Below are positions 52,620 through 63,994 of a stretch of 64,000 nt of DNA, piece after piece. A program made the position numbers and the translations under genes. The stretch is from contig OOIN01000043.1 in the NCBI GenBank assembly GCA_900323505.1, positions 992,001-1,056,000 on the forward strand, given 5' to 3'. Under the pieces are notes generated by a model. It was not told the origin of the DNA. It made no database searches and saw nothing but the letters and a program-made list of their open reading frames with translations. Position 1 is the stretch's first letter. Each line of letters begins with the position of its first letter. Source of the stretch: Ustilago trichophora (taxonomy: Eukaryota; Basidiomycota; Ustilaginomycetes; Ustilaginales; Ustilaginaceae).

Positions 52620-55600
52620 TTATACGGCCTTGCCTTTGCCTTTTGCCTTGCGTCTAGCTTCCGCCTCCTCTTGCTCTTTCTCATTTCCATTTGGCTCCTT
52701 GGCATCATCCTGTGTTTGCAAAGCCGGTGTCTCTCCGGATGGCTGAGCATGGGCGCTGAGCAGCTGCTTCAGATCGGGCCTTGCGCCGTTGGGCAGAGCC
52801 GCCTTCATCGCGGCCAACAACTGCTCCTCGTCAACCACCTTTGCCTTCTCCTCCCCCTTGACCTCTTCCTCTTTTTTCGGAGCAGAGAATTTGGCTTGAA
52901 CCTCTCGGTAATGCTGCATCTCCTGCTCGCTCACCGAAGGCGTCAATTCGTGCAATGCCAGTTCAAAGTCCCGTCGATTCACCTTGACCTCAATCTCCTC
53001 TGCACTTGCCATCTCCGCGAGGTAGTACTGAGCAGTGAGTGGGTGCGGATGGGATTTCTTCCCCTCTGTCGCGTTGATCGCTTCAATGCGGGCATCGACC
53101 TCGGACGCCTTGCGAGTCATCGCTTTGAGCATGGCATCCGAGCAAAGCGCGTAGAAATCAGCTCCCGTCAGGTTGAAGGGACACTGCTCTGCGATGCACT
53201 CGAGATCGCCAACATCCGGGTCGAGTTTAAACTTGCGAGTGAGGGCTTGGAGGATGTTGAGCTGAGCAGCGTGCGTTTCGGAGACCGAGAGGTAGAGCAT
53301 TCGATCGAATCGACCTGGTCGTAGCAAGGCTGGGTCGAGCAGATCCGGTCGGTTGGTGGCACCAATTACGAACACGTCGGTGCCTTCGGATGATCCTGCC
53401 ATACCATCCAATTCGGCGAGCAGTTGGGATACGATACGGTCCATCACTCCTCCACTGTCTCCCTGATTACCTCGTTTGGGAGCAACAGAGTCGAGTTCGT
53501 CAAAGAAGATGACGCATGGCTTGGCATCCCTCGCGCGCTGGAATACGCGTCGCACGTTGGCTTCGGATTCACCAATGTACATGTTGAGCAGCTCGGGTCC
53601 TTTGACCGAGAAGAAGTTGAGTGAGCAAGATGTGGCCACCGCTTTCGCCAGAAGCGTCTTACCCGTTCCTGGTGGTCCGTACAGCAGGATACCCGAACGC
53701 TTCTTGAGTCCATCACTGAACAGTTCTGGGTGCTCCAGAGGCAGCTGAATCGTGTCGAGAATGTCGGATTTCACCGAAGCCAACCCACCCACATCGTCCC
53801 ATGTAACATTGGGGATCTTGGGCGCGCCGATCGACTCCGAGTAGCTCGAGCGGGCTTTGTTCAGGGCTTGGTCTAGGTCCGCACCGGTAATCGCCAGTCC
53901 AGCCAGGAAAAGGTCGCGATCTGACACTGCCACCGCCGAGGCGGGAAGGGCCTTGCGCACACGACTGACGGACATGAGCTTTGACCTCGAAGCAAGATTG
54001 ACAAGATCCGCCGCAACGAGCGCTGCCGTCTGCGTGGCCAAATTCTTGAGATCCACATCCGGTCCTAGGATCGAGTCTTTCATGGTGATCTCCAGCATGG
54101 CGCGCCTCTCTGCCTCGTTGGGAGCATTGAACGTCACCTCGTGCTTGAAGCAGCCAAGTACACCCGAAGGGCATTTGTCTGGGTCGCTCGTGGTTCCAAA
54201 TACAGCCACTGGCATGTTGGCTTGTCCGACTCCCGAAGTGACACTCCACAGCTCCTCAAAACAATTCTGCAGTGCTGTGGCAAGCGGAGGCTCTTGGCCC
54301 GTCTCGAGCGCCTGGCTCTTTCTAGCTAGCGCCTCGATGTTCCTCAGCAAAAAGATGCACGGCGCGCACTCGGCTGCCTTTTGGAATCGAGCACGCAGGA
54401 TACCCTCGGTGCGCACATCCGTGTCGGAGATGACATCAAAGCAGTCCAGTTCTACCAGCTGCACACCGGCGGCTTTGGCCACCCATCGTGCGACCGTCTT
54501 CTTACCACAACCTCGAGCACCTTTGAGTAACACGCTGAGATGCAGCCCGAACCTGCTTGCGTTGCTCTGCAGCGTCGCGGTGAGCAGCGATGAGAGGTTC
54601 GCATAGGGGCTCGATGGTGCAATGAGAGGCGCAACAAGGCTTCGCAGCTCTGTCGATGTGATCTCGGTCGGCAAGGCAGGCGTGTCGGAGGAGATCCCCA
54701 ACCAACGATCGCAATTGGCCACTCGGCATTGCTCTACGCCAGTCTGGACCATCTTGGTGACGTTGGGATCAACGATGCAGCCCAGCTCGCCGATCTGAGC
54801 TTGCAGCGAGAGAGCAAGGATCGCTTCGTCTTTGATCTCGCTCGCAGCCTGGTTGTTCGGTGCGACCAGCTCAGAGCGCAGATCGGTCACTTTGAAGTAG
54901 ACGGTAGCCGTCTTGGCTGCGCTGGGACCGGAAGGAAGTTTGAGGTCGTGAATGTCGTCTGGGGTCGATTCTGTGCTTGCCTCCTGCTCGGCTTCCCTGC
55001 TGACAAAGCGAGCTTTGCTGGCCTCAATAGCCACAGCGATGATGTCGCCGTTACGGCAGATTCGTCGACGGTCCTCAAAGAAGGTGCGCAGAGCGTCGAG
55101 GAAGAGACCTTGGTACGCCCGGTCCACGCTCAAGGGTCCAGCCACGCGAGCGATGCGCAGACTTTCGGCAAACGGTACCGGCACTGGGCACGATCTGACC
55201 AGAGCAGAGACGTCCTGTTGCTGAGTAGACGGCCGCGATCCAAGCACGCGCAACACAACCGTGCGAGGCGAGCTGGAGAAGACCTGATCGCCGAGGATGT
55301 TTTGCGCGAGAACCGGAGACATCCACACGGTGGGAGCCCCATCGGTAGAAGCAGAGAGATCCTGCGAGCACAGGATGCGTACGAGTCGTGTTCGTGCACT
55401 GCCCTCCGCACTGGCTGCGAGCCAGTCTCCGTTGAACGCTCCAAGAGATGCCATCTCTTTCTCGCTGGCCAGGACGACGTTCTCTTCATCGATGTTGTCG
55501 TGTGCAGAGCCGGTGAGGGAAGATGCTTCGGGTGTGCTGGAGACTTGTGTGTACCATTGCGATATGGCAGTCACCAACGTCGATGGGTCTTGGAGCTGCT

Positions 55601-56510
55601 GAAGCGTGCAGCGTTTGACGCGGCTAATGTCTTTGGTGCGGTGCGAGGTAGCAGGGGTGGATTTGCCATCCGAAATTGGGTCGATCGAGATGTCGAGGTT
55701 GGAAAAGTCTTCGAGGACTGTCTGTGCGAGGAAACGCTCGTCGATTTCCAGGTCATCCTCGTCCTGAAGCTCGTCGGCGCTGTCCGATCCCTCGTGGGCT
55801 CCAGTGCCAGCGTCGCTGCCGGTCGTGATCGAAAACGAGTCCTCGGACATGCTCGAGATCATCGAGGCATCGAGCTGGTCTGCATCTGTAGCATCGGACT
55901 GCAAGGTAAGGAGCACGTCGGATGACTCGGCGGAAAAGACACCTTGGAGCAGAGGTTCGAGCATGACCACTCGAAGAGGTGCAACCGATGTACCGAGTTG
56001 CGGCCGGATTACTTGACCCTGTCGTAGGATCTTGCCATCGAGCTGTCGCACCAGCTCTTCCTGATTACTGTTGGCTGCTTCGTAGCTCGTCGTCGATGTC
56101 GCTTGCAGATAGACAAGAGATGCGTCGAGCAAGGTATGAGCTTCGACGCAGACACGCCTGCCCTGCTCGGAGCGGTAAGCTCGAGATGACGAGCCTAGAG
56201 CGCTGGCGACGGTCTTGGAGGCTTCGAGCCACAGACGGGATCCACCTTGCGCGCTCTTGACGGCGTATACGACAAAAGCAGGGATGTTGGACATGCGCAG
56301 ATGTCGTCCTGATGATGGCCGCAAGCTGATCGCGATCCTGGCTGGAGGCGAGTTCGTGGATGTTGATGCAGAGGATCGGCTTGAAGTAGAGCTCTGAAGA
56401 ATGTTCCAAAGGGGAGCAGAGACCGCCACTGTCTGGTCAGAGGAAGCCTCTCGCTCGCCGACGACGAGGTCAACGACGAGCTCGCGTGTGGGCAATGCTG
56501 GGATCGTCAT
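52620..56510 (-). CDS. PEX6: Peroxisomal AAA ATPase Pex6
   Basis: An intronless gene of 1296 residues from the ATG at 56510; the open frame upstream begins with a GTG and is not Pex6-like. There are two AAA modules. D1 (P-loop GARGCGKKT at about 664-672) has a degenerate Walker B (IFLLRNIEAL, lacking DE). D2 is canonical: Walker A 945-952 (GPPGTGKT), Walker B ending D1004-E1005 (VIFFDELDS), then the GATNRPDLLDPALLRPGRFDR second region of homology. An inactive D1 and active D2 is the Pex6 pattern. With Pex1 it extracts the ubiquitinated receptor Pex5 from the peroxisome membrane. The C-terminus is Lys/Glu-rich. A (GCGAAT)9 repeat lies 315 bases upstream of the start. Confidence 0.94.
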   Translation of the reverse strand: MTIPALPTRELVVDLVVGEREASSDQTVAVSAPLWNILQSSTSSRSSASTSTNSPPARIAISLRPSSGRHLRMSNIPAFVVYAVKSAQGGSRLWLEASKTVASALGSSSRAYRSEQGRRVCVEAHTLLDASLVYLQATSTTSYEAANSNQEELVRQLDGKILRQGQVIRPQLGTSVAPLRVVMLEPLLQGVFSAESSDVLLTLQSDATDADQLDASMISSMSEDSFSITTGSDAGTGAHEGSDSADELQDEDDLEIDERFLAQTVLEDFSNLDISIDPISDGKSTPATSHRTKDISRVKRCTLQQLQDPSTLVTAISQWYTQVSSTPEASSLTGSAHDNIDEENVVLASEKEMASLGAFNGDWLAASAEGSARTRLVRILCSQDLSASTDGAPTVWMSPVLAQNILGDQVFSSSPRTVVLRVLGSRPSTQQQDVSALVRSCPVPVPFAESLRIARVAGPLSVDRAYQGLFLDALRTFFEDRRRICRNGDIIAVAIEASKARFVSREAEQEASTESTPDDIHDLKLPSGPSAAKTATVYFKVTDLRSELVAPNNQAASEIKDEAILALSLQAQIGELGCIVDPNVTKMVQTGVEQCRVANCDRWLGISSDTPALPTEITSTELRSLVAPLIAPSSPYANLSSLLTATLQSNASRFGLHLSVLLKGARGCGKKTVARWVAKAAGVQLVELDCFDVISDTDVRTEGILRARFQKAAECAPCIFLLRNIEALARKSQALETGQEPPLATALQNCFEELWSVTSGVGQANMPVAVFGTTSDPDKCPSGVLGCFKHEVTFNAPNEAERRAMLEITMKDSILGPDVDLKNLATQTAALVAADLVNLASRSKLMSVSRVRKALPASAVAVSDRDLFLAGLAITGADLDQALNKARSSYSESIGAPKIPNVTWDDVGGLASVKSDILDTIQLPLEHPELFSDGLKKRSGILLYGPPGTGKTLLAKAVATSCSLNFFSVKGPELLNMYIGESEANVRRVFQRARDAKPCVIFFDELDSVAPKRGNQGDSGGVMDRIVSQLLAELDGMAGSSEGTDVFVIGATNRPDLLDPALLRPGRFDRMLYLSVSETHAAQLNILQALTRKFKLDPDVGDLECIAEQCPFNLTGADFYALCSDAMLKAMTRKASEVDARIEAINATEGKKSHPHPLTAQYYLAEMASAEEIEVKVNRRDFELALHELTPSVSEQEMQHYREVQAKFSAPKKEEEVKGEEKAKVVDEEQLLAAMKAALPNGARPDLKQLLSAHAQPSGETPALQTQDDAKEPNGNEKEQEEAEARRKAKGKGKAV

Positions 56511-57330
56511 GATTGCGACGGCTTCTGTTGAGCGCGACGAAAGGTGACAAGCTGCAATAGCTTCTCGTAGAGAAGACCCTTTTTGCAGAAAGCGCGTTTG
56601 CTTGATAGAAGTCACGGATGGACGGATGGTATGGAGGAGAGTGAGAGAGACAAGGTTTGACTTGGAAGACTTGGACACCGGTTCGGTAGGCGAGTTGCTT
56701 TCCGAACAAGTGGACAGAGAAAGCGGTCTAAGCGCACCTTCGCATCCAATCGAAACAAGAGTGTGGAGAAAGCCATGCGCGTGAACAGTCAGTCGCACAA
56801 GAGAACGGTGCCTGTGCGAATGTTGCGAATGCGAATGCGAATGCGAATGCGAATGCGAATGCGAATGCGAATGCGAATGCGGAGCCCAACTTTGTTTTAG
56901 GCTTTCAGCCTTTGGTCACGACACGACACTTAGCCGGGCCGGCAGCACCGGTGAAATAACTCACCGGCTCTTCTTCCAGACATCCATTCTTGCCCACATC
57001 CTGTCTTGCTCTCTGCGCAGACAAAGCCGAGTGTCGGAATGTAACAGCTCTAGTGAAGCTTTGCACCTCAGAACAACGAAAGGTGGCAGATAGCTTCAAA
57101 GCCTTCCATATCGGCCGAAAAAGTAAGGCAGAAACTGTTAGATCACGTATTCAACACGTGACCGAGCATGGGCGAGCATTGGCCTCGCAGAAACAGCTTT
57201 TTTGAAGCTGCAATAACGGCACTTGCAGCCTCTCTCGAAGCTGCCCTTTCTGTCCTCCACCTCCATCCCAGAGTTCACCGTCTCAACTCGTATGGCTCTT
57301 TCCCGCACAGGAGACGCTTCATCCGACAAC
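56511..57330. other. Divergent intergenic region, PEX6 / HRP1
   Basis: 820 bases between start codons. It contains the hexanucleotide array at 56825-56880. Nothing else recognised. Confidence 0.55.
56825..56880. repeat. Hexanucleotide repeat (GCGAAT)9
   Basis: Nine perfect GCGAAT copies followed by GC, preceded by an imperfect unit at 56816. It lies in the shared upstream region of PEX6 and HRP1, closer to PEX6. Confidence 0.95.
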
Positions 57331-58158
57331 ATGGCCAGCCAAGAAGACACAGACGATCTCTATGCTGATCTCTACGGCGGAGATGGCTCGGGAACCGGCG
57401 ACGTAGTCGACCTCGGTGGTGACGACAAGGCTCACGGCAGTGATGAGCAGGACCTCATTGGCTACGACGAGGACGACAACAAGAACAACAACAGCGCCAT
57501 CAACAATGGAGATAGCGGTGACAAGGCAGACGAAAAGCCATCCGGAGCGCCTAGCTCGGGCTCGTTCATCCCACCACCCTCGTCGGCTCCATCCCAGCAG
57601 GCAGACACTGGATTGCAGATCAAAGGCAGCTTCATCCCCCCACCGGCGGCAAACAACCAGGCGCACTCGCAGAGCGATGTGAGAGACTTGACTCCGGCCA
57701 GTCACAACGATGCCTCTGCCAACCAGCAGCACGCTTCGCATGATGCAATCGAGGGTAATCGTCACGATAGCGGGGCTGATGCTGAACGCTCGGAAAACAA
57801 AGCCGTTATGCCTCATGAGATGCCTGAAGAAGGGTGAGTACTGACCCTACAATCCTGAATGCTGACCACACACTATCACCAGAGGAATGTTTACAACATG
57901 CAACAAGCACTTCGTGAGACCAAGATAGCCCCTCGCCTTCTGCGACGTGCGAAAGCGAGGAGGAAAGCTTGGTCTCAGCGGCTTGCATTCAAGTAGGAAA
58001 CCTGCGAACTGTCACCCTGCTAGAAGGGCACTTGCCACGAGTGCTCGATGCACGCTCTTAGCCGCCATCACTTTCGGCGGATAAGTGATCACCGTACTTG
58101 TCTTCCTCTCGTCACTTAGACAGCACATTGACCCTGCGATCTGCTTTACTTCTCGCTG

Positions 58159-58193
<35 letters not shown>

Positions 58194-59991
58194 TTCGTCT
58201 TCGATTCATCGTCGTCATCATCACCGTCATCGTCGCTACTACATCTCTGCACATCTCGTACTGCTGCTTTGCAAAACTACGTCGACACGCACATCCTTGA
58301 TGATGGAATGCCAATCCGTTGCCTCTGTGCACCGCTCAAATGTTCGACTGGCTCGATACGATGCTGCCTTGCATCCCGATGTTGTATGGCGTTTGATGAA
58401 TGACGGGCGCATTTGGATGAAAACAGAAAAATGTTTGTTGGCGGTTTGAACTGGGACACCACCGAAGGTAGATATCACATAGCTCTCCCTTCACATTCAC
58501 ACCAGCATAAGATGGAGCTCCACCTCCTTTTTGAGTTGCCGTTTGTTCAATCACGGAAGCCATTGACTGAATCTTTCTTTTCCGAACCTTCGAATGACAT
58601 GCTTCTCACTCCCTTCGCTTAGACTCGCTTCGTCGATACTTTTCGCAATTCGGCGAGGTGGGCCACTGTACCATCATGCGCGACCAACTCACGGGTCGTT
58701 CGCGAGGCTTTGCCTTCCTTAACTTTGTCGACCCCAAGGCGGTCAACACTGTCATGGTTCGAGAGCACTATCTCGATGGCAAGGTAGTGAGTATCAAGAC
58801 AAACTACGTCGAGCATCGAAGAACGTATCTGACTGAAAAACATTGCACATTGCTACTCATCCCCCACAGATTGACCCCAAGCGAGCCATTCCTCGTCCCC
58901 AGCACAACAACAATCATGGCGGTCACCAAGGTGGTGGAGGTATGGGCGGTGGATATGGCGGTGGAGGAGGAGGAGGAGGAAACTACTCCGCTCAAGAGCA
59001 GAAGCTCTTTGTCGGTGGTTTGCCAACCACCGTCACTCCCGAGTCCTTCCGTCGATTCTTTGAGCAATACGGCACGCTGCTGAACTGCACGTGTATGATG
59101 GACCGTGAGACGGGCAAGCCACGCGGGTTTGGCTTTCTGACCTATGCTGAGGACTCGGCACTCGAACGCGTGCTCAGTACGCGTCCCATCGTGATGGACG
59201 GCAAGGAGGTGGACGTGAAGCGTGCGCAATCCAAGAACGATCCGCAGTCGTTGCAGATGCGACGGCAGCAGCGCATGGACAATCCGGGAATGATGCAGCA
59301 GCAGGGAGGACGCTACGGTATGGGAACTGGTAGCAACAACTACAATGTCGGCGGTGGTGGCAACTATGGCGGCGGCAACAACGGGTGGGGGATGAACAAC
59401 CCTATGATGATGATGGGTGCGGGTGGTGCGCAGGGAGGAGGATTTGACCCGAACGCCATGGCACAGATGTACCAGAGTATGGGATGGAATAATCAGAACT
59501 GGAACCCGCAAATGGCGTGGCAGCAGATGATGGCAAGTATGACCGGTCAAGGAGGAGGTGCGGCCAACGCTGGCGGAATGGATATGGGAGCCATGATGAA
59601 CAGTATGGGTATGGGCATGATGGGCGCTATGGGAAACATGAGCCCACCCATGGTCAACTCTATGAGTCCCACCATGGGCTCCGCGGCGGCCAACAACGGC
59701 GCACAGCAACAGCAGCAAGGTCGAGGCTCCTCCAGCGGACCATCGGGCGGCGACGATCGCAGCGACCGAGGCGGACCCGCCTCTTCGTCGCGATACCAAC
59801 GAGGAGGCAGCAACAACGCTGGAGGCTCTCGTCCACCTATGCAGCAGGCCAAGCAGGGCGGATACGACGACCATGCAAGGTCGCCCAGAGGGAACGATGA
59901 CCGAAACGGTAGCCACAGAAGGGAACGCAGCCCGAACCGTAGGGATGACAACAGGCGTTACGACAATGGCAACCGAAACAACAGGTACTAA
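57331..59991 (+). CDS. HRP1: hnRNP-type RNA-binding protein Hrp1/Nab4 (two RRMs)
   Basis: Exons 57331-57833, 58427-58467, 58623-58786 and 58870-59991 give 609 residues; introns are 593, 155 and 83 nt. RRM1 (about 168-245) is built from three exons: KMFVGGLNWDTTE, DSLRRYFSQFGEVGHC, RGFAFLNFVDP. RRM2 is about 281-355 (KLFVGGLPTTVTPESFRRFFEQYG, RGFGFLTYAED). IDPKRAIPR between them is the Hrp1 hallmark. The N-terminus is acidic; the C-terminus is rich in Gly, Asn, Gln and Met and ends in an Arg/Asn/Ser-rich tail. In yeast Hrp1 is cleavage factor IB, binding the UA-rich efficiency element in 3'-end formation. An ATG 39 bases upstream (57292) is in frame and would give 622 residues. The second donor (GTAGAT) is weak but restores RRM1. 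Confidence 0.88.
58160..58192. repeat. (CAT)11 trinucleotide repeat in HRP1 intron 1
   Basis: A perfect CAT run, followed by further TC/GTC-rich imperfect repeats to about 58240, all inside the 593-nt first intron. Confidence 0.9.
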
Positions 59992-60275
59992 AAAGGTGGT
60001 CGTCGCTGTCTTTGTTCTTCGCTCGTTTTGCATGTGAATTCAATGCGGTCCTTTGGTTTGATGGCTTGTTGTGTACCAAGTTTGGAAGCTTTGTGGTGTG
60101 TCTGTGATGCTGTGATGTTCGGGTCGGACGTTGAGGCAAATATTGACGCTCACAATCTGTGCAGTCAGAGCAAATCCTTGCAGAGACTTTTCTTCTATTT
60201 CAGTCAGCATGCAGAACTTGCAACACAAGTAGTTTGATTCGGTTCGCTAAGCTACAAGCCTGAGAGACGGACCTC

Positions 60276-61436
60276 TCACTTGTTGGTAGCCTGCTTGACA
60301 GCCTCGTCGAGCTTTTTCTCGATATCGAGGCCAATCAGGACATCGAGGGTACGGACAAACCACCATCTACCGCACTCTGCCTCCTCATCGTCCTTCTTTG
60401 CATCCTCCAGCGGGAATCCTACATGTTGAGCAACCTTTTCGGCGAGCTTGTTAGTCGCATGCTCCTTACCCTTGTCCATATCCTTTTGGGAGATGAGGTC
60501 GAATTTGACTGCTGCGGACAAAGCACGTTCGTCGGCAAAAGGGAAAACTGCCGACCACTGAGACTGGATTCGACGGAGGAAAATTTCGACCCCTCCAGGA
60601 CCCAAACCGTTAACTTGGGCAGTTAGGACCTTTGTCACTTGTTGTGCGACCTCGAACGCGCTGTCCTCGTCGGAGGCCTGATCGAGAGCTTTCTCGAGGA
60701 TAGGTTTCAGGCTGTCCTGCGCCTCTTCAGAGTCACCACAGAGCTCAGCGATGCCCTCGGCGAGAGATCCCAGTTGGACGGCTGTCTTCTCCTTGTGCTG
60801 GGTGCGTGCTTCCCAGAGTGCGGCTCGACGACCTTCGTTCTCTGCATCGAGGAGGTCCTTTGCGGTGCGAAAGTAGAATGGCTTGTTGAGCAGGGTTTCG
60901 ATGGTTCGAAGGCCAAGACGGTGGGAGATGGGCTTGCTGAGCAAGATAGCGCAGAGCAAGGTTTGGAAGGCGGTCAGGTCCGAATTAGGGTAAGAGAGGT
61001 GACCTTCGGATCCCGCCCCCTCGCGCTTGTTCTCGTAAGGCTCAGGTGGAGTGCGGACCGTTTCACCGCCTTCCTCGGCAGTATCCTTCTCGCCTTTGCC
61101 ATCGGGGATGTCGGGGTTGGCAAGCGACCAGGCAACGTCGGAGTGAAGCCAGGTCAGGGCGTCGTCAAAGGACTCGAGCTTGGTTTGTTGCACCTCGAGG
61201 ATGGAATCGACGTTGCTGTTCGAGATCGCATTGCTGGTCTTGGGCTTCTTAGCTGCAGGTTCATCCTCGTTGTCGCCCTTGCTGTCATCAGCTCGGTCTT
61301 CTTCTTTGGTCTCCGTCTTGGATTCTTGGCCAGACTCGACCTCGTCATTGCTGCGCTTGGAGCCGTTCTTGGTGTCGGCCTCCTCAGACTTGGTCTTGGA
61401 GTGATCTCCGGAAGCTTGTCTCCTAGTAGCTACCAT
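60276..61436 (-). CDS. HhH-GPD-like (DNA glycosylase fold) protein, uncharacterised
   Basis: 386 residues from the first ATG (61436); the frame upstream starts at a TTG. Residues 1-85 are charged and disordered, with a possible nuclear localisation signal (AAKKPKT, about 61-67). The folded part resembles helix-hairpin-helix GPD glycosylase-like proteins: FQTLLCAILLSKPISHRLGLRTIETLL, then a hairpin-like LGPGGVEIF (278-286), and VFPFADERAL with D302 where the catalytic Asp of HhH-GPD enzymes could lie. I do not see the catalytic Lys of bifunctional glycosylases or the Fe-S cysteine cluster of the Nth/MutY type. Base-excision repair is therefore a suggestion only. It converges on HRP1 (284 bases between stops). 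Confidence 0.72.
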   Translation of the reverse strand: MVATRRQASGDHSKTKSEEADTKNGSKRSNDEVESGQESKTETKEEDRADDSKGDNEDEPAAKKPKTSNAISNSNVDSILEVQQTKLESFDDALTWLHSDVAWSLANPDIPDGKGEKDTAEEGGETVRTPPEPYENKREGAGSEGHLSYPNSDLTAFQTLLCAILLSKPISHRLGLRTIETLLNKPFYFRTAKDLLDAENEGRRAALWEARTQHKEKTAVQLGSLAEGIAELCGDSEEAQDSLKPILEKALDQASDEDSAFEVAQQVTKVLTAQVNGLGPGGVEIFLRRIQSQWSAVFPFADERALSAAVKFDLISQKDMDKGKEHATNKLAEKVAQHVGFPLEDAKKDDEEAECGRWWFVRTLDVLIGLDIEKKLDEAVKQATNK

Positions 61437-62669
61437 GTTGACGAGATTCGATGCGAAAGAGACTGGAAGGTGGTGGTGGTATTGCAGTGGATGCGATCGC
61501 TTTGTTGGAAGGTGGGAAGGATGAAGCACACAAAGCACGCTCAAGGATAGACATGGGGCAAGATGGCTGCTGACATTGATGAAACTTGAGAATTCATTCC
61601 ATCATGCTGAGGTTAGGAAGCGCTGGAAGAATGTGTAGCGAAGGGTCAAATGACGCCGAAGCATTACTCATCCTCGATCCGCTGCTGATGCTGTACCGCG
61701 CCGGCGTTTTCGCGTAAAGGTATCTGTTCCGTGTCTGGGCTGTCACTTTTGAGACCCCGCAAAGCGTGCTTGTCAGATATGTGGAGGAGGAATTCGAATT
61801 GAAAATGTTACATCCTGATGTATCCACATTGCTTGGAATTTGGCAAGGGGCTCGATGAACTGTACACTCTGTCGATCATCTGAGACATGGAAAAACAGGG
61901 GCTTAATGAGGACCAATCCGGATGAGAAGCAACGAACGATATCCGACTAGGGTCTTTTTTTTCAGGAAGGACTCGCTGGCCTTACCAAGTTCAGCTACAT
62001 CTGAGCTGAGCTCGATCCTGAAACCTGTCAACTCAGGGGTTGACATAGGCGGTCCGTGCTGACGCTATGAAGAAGCGAACAGCTAATTACAGTAGCTGCT
62101 TGGGACGGGTGTTCTTCCGACAAGCCCGACTCGACCGCTGATTGTTTGCTGATTGTTTGCAAGAGGGAACCCGTTCCGCTGTTTGTTCCGATAGCCGTCG
62201 CCAAGAGGAAAAGGGTCTGGCTCGACAAGGCACACAAGTAGGAACTGTGAGAAGAAAGTGTGTGAGTCAAGTCAAGCTCAACGTTGCTGCAAAGTTAACC
62301 CAAAAAGCCTGCAGGATGTGCCCTGATCCGAACAAGGCAAGACGACCAGAGCCAGAGCCAGGGCGCGGGGAACGGGAAGGGGCAAGGATGCGGTGCCGGA
62401 GCAAACAAAGGATGGTGAGGGGGTGGTGGCGTATACATAGGTGCACGGGTTCCGTCAGATGGTTTGGTAGACGACACCAACCTGCACACTGCAACCCGCG
62501 CAGTGCAGCAGCCTCGCCTAGCTACAACCTCTTCACCTGCATCCTTTTCTGTCCAGCTTGGGTAAAGGATTCTTGTCGAATGATGAAACAAGGACGGCTC
62601 GACCGCCGCCTTTGTTGGTCGACACTACCGCCCTTTGGCTTCTCACTTTACGGAGTCGTAATTCTGAAC

Positions 62670-62690
62670 AAAAAAAAAAAAAAAAAAAAA
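62670..62690. repeat. A21 homopolymer tract
   Basis: Twenty-one A residues directly followed by five C residues. No element upstream suggests that this is a retroposon tail. Confidence 0.9.
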
Positions 62691-63203
62691 CCCCCAGTCG
62701 ACATGGAACACCTCACAATGTATCATGCACGAGGTCGATACAGTATGCGAGACCCATGAAAAATGACATACAGTATACGGAGTGCCGACAGCCAGCCAGT
62801 TGTTGCTAAGGGAGAATTGCTCCTGAACAAGGATCCCGAATCAGACAAAGAACGGCATGCTGATGGCTGTTCTTGTCGGAATCGATGAAGTGATGGTCGA
62901 CTGGCTGACACATTATAGTAGTAGTCTCAAATCCGACTCAGGGGTTGAGTAGTGTGTGTGAGTGAGAGAGAGACAGAGAGAGAGAGAATGAAATCGAATT
63001 TGGCTCGAAATTGAATCACCCCACCTTTGAGCCCCTTTCTTTTTGCTGTGCTTTCTGATGGCAAAGAAGGGTCGGATGAATTTTTTGAGCTTTTGTGTGC
63101 TGTGTGATGGAGAGGTGTGTTCTGTTCGTTGATTCATGGCTGTACGCTTTGCATGGACGCGCATCAGATCGGTCGAAAAGAAACTGCTTTGGTGCGAGTG
63201 CGA

Positions 63204-63314
<111 letters not shown>

Positions 63315-63994
63315 TTTCTCTCCACAGAGTCGCGTCCGTCCCCTCTCGGCTTTGAATTTGGGACTTTTTAGACCAACACTTGGCAACACGCATAGCACAA
63401 AGCCCCCCTTTGCCCAACTCCGAGTCCAAGTCTATCAAATCAGCTCTCAATTTTGCTGGCTGACGGTTTGGCTGTGTTGAACACTACTGCTCTGAACCCC
63501 TGGCCGCAGCACCATCCAATACTCGTACCTCTCTATCTCTCTCTCTCTGTCTGTCTCCTACTCTCGCTCCATCGTCATCCATCTCACCCGACCGACCACC
63601 ATCTCTGCCATCACATCTTTCCTTTTTCACTGCATCAGCATCGATACCCCGGCATTCAGCCAACAATCATCAACAGCAAACACTACCACATTGCCAAGAC
63701 AGCATTCAGCCTGGTACTTTTCACTCGGCACAACGGATCCCCATATACCCAGCTCCTCTACAAGTCCAGATAGACTGCCTTCTCTGCACAGCACCCATTG
63801 TCTAGATTGCGCTCGCATTACAGCAGCAATTCTCTTGGCATACACAGCACACTAACCACTTCCGCGAGCTTCTAGCATTCAGCCATCGCAATGCATTCCA
63901 TGCTTGGCAGCACAGCATACCCTCGACTCCGCTGATCTGTCACAAATAAAGCAAATCCATCATCTTCCAGCGCCCAGGCGCAACACACGTAAAG

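Noticed and set aside
58804..60033. 409-codon minus-strand frame opposite HRP1
   Set aside because: A His/Val/Ser-rich complement of the Gly/Asn/Gln-rich HRP1 tail, with no independent domain.
62670..62695. A21 tract as the tail of a retroposed element
   Set aside because: No coding remnant, target-site duplication or Pol III promoter seen upstream; simplest reading is a homopolymer.
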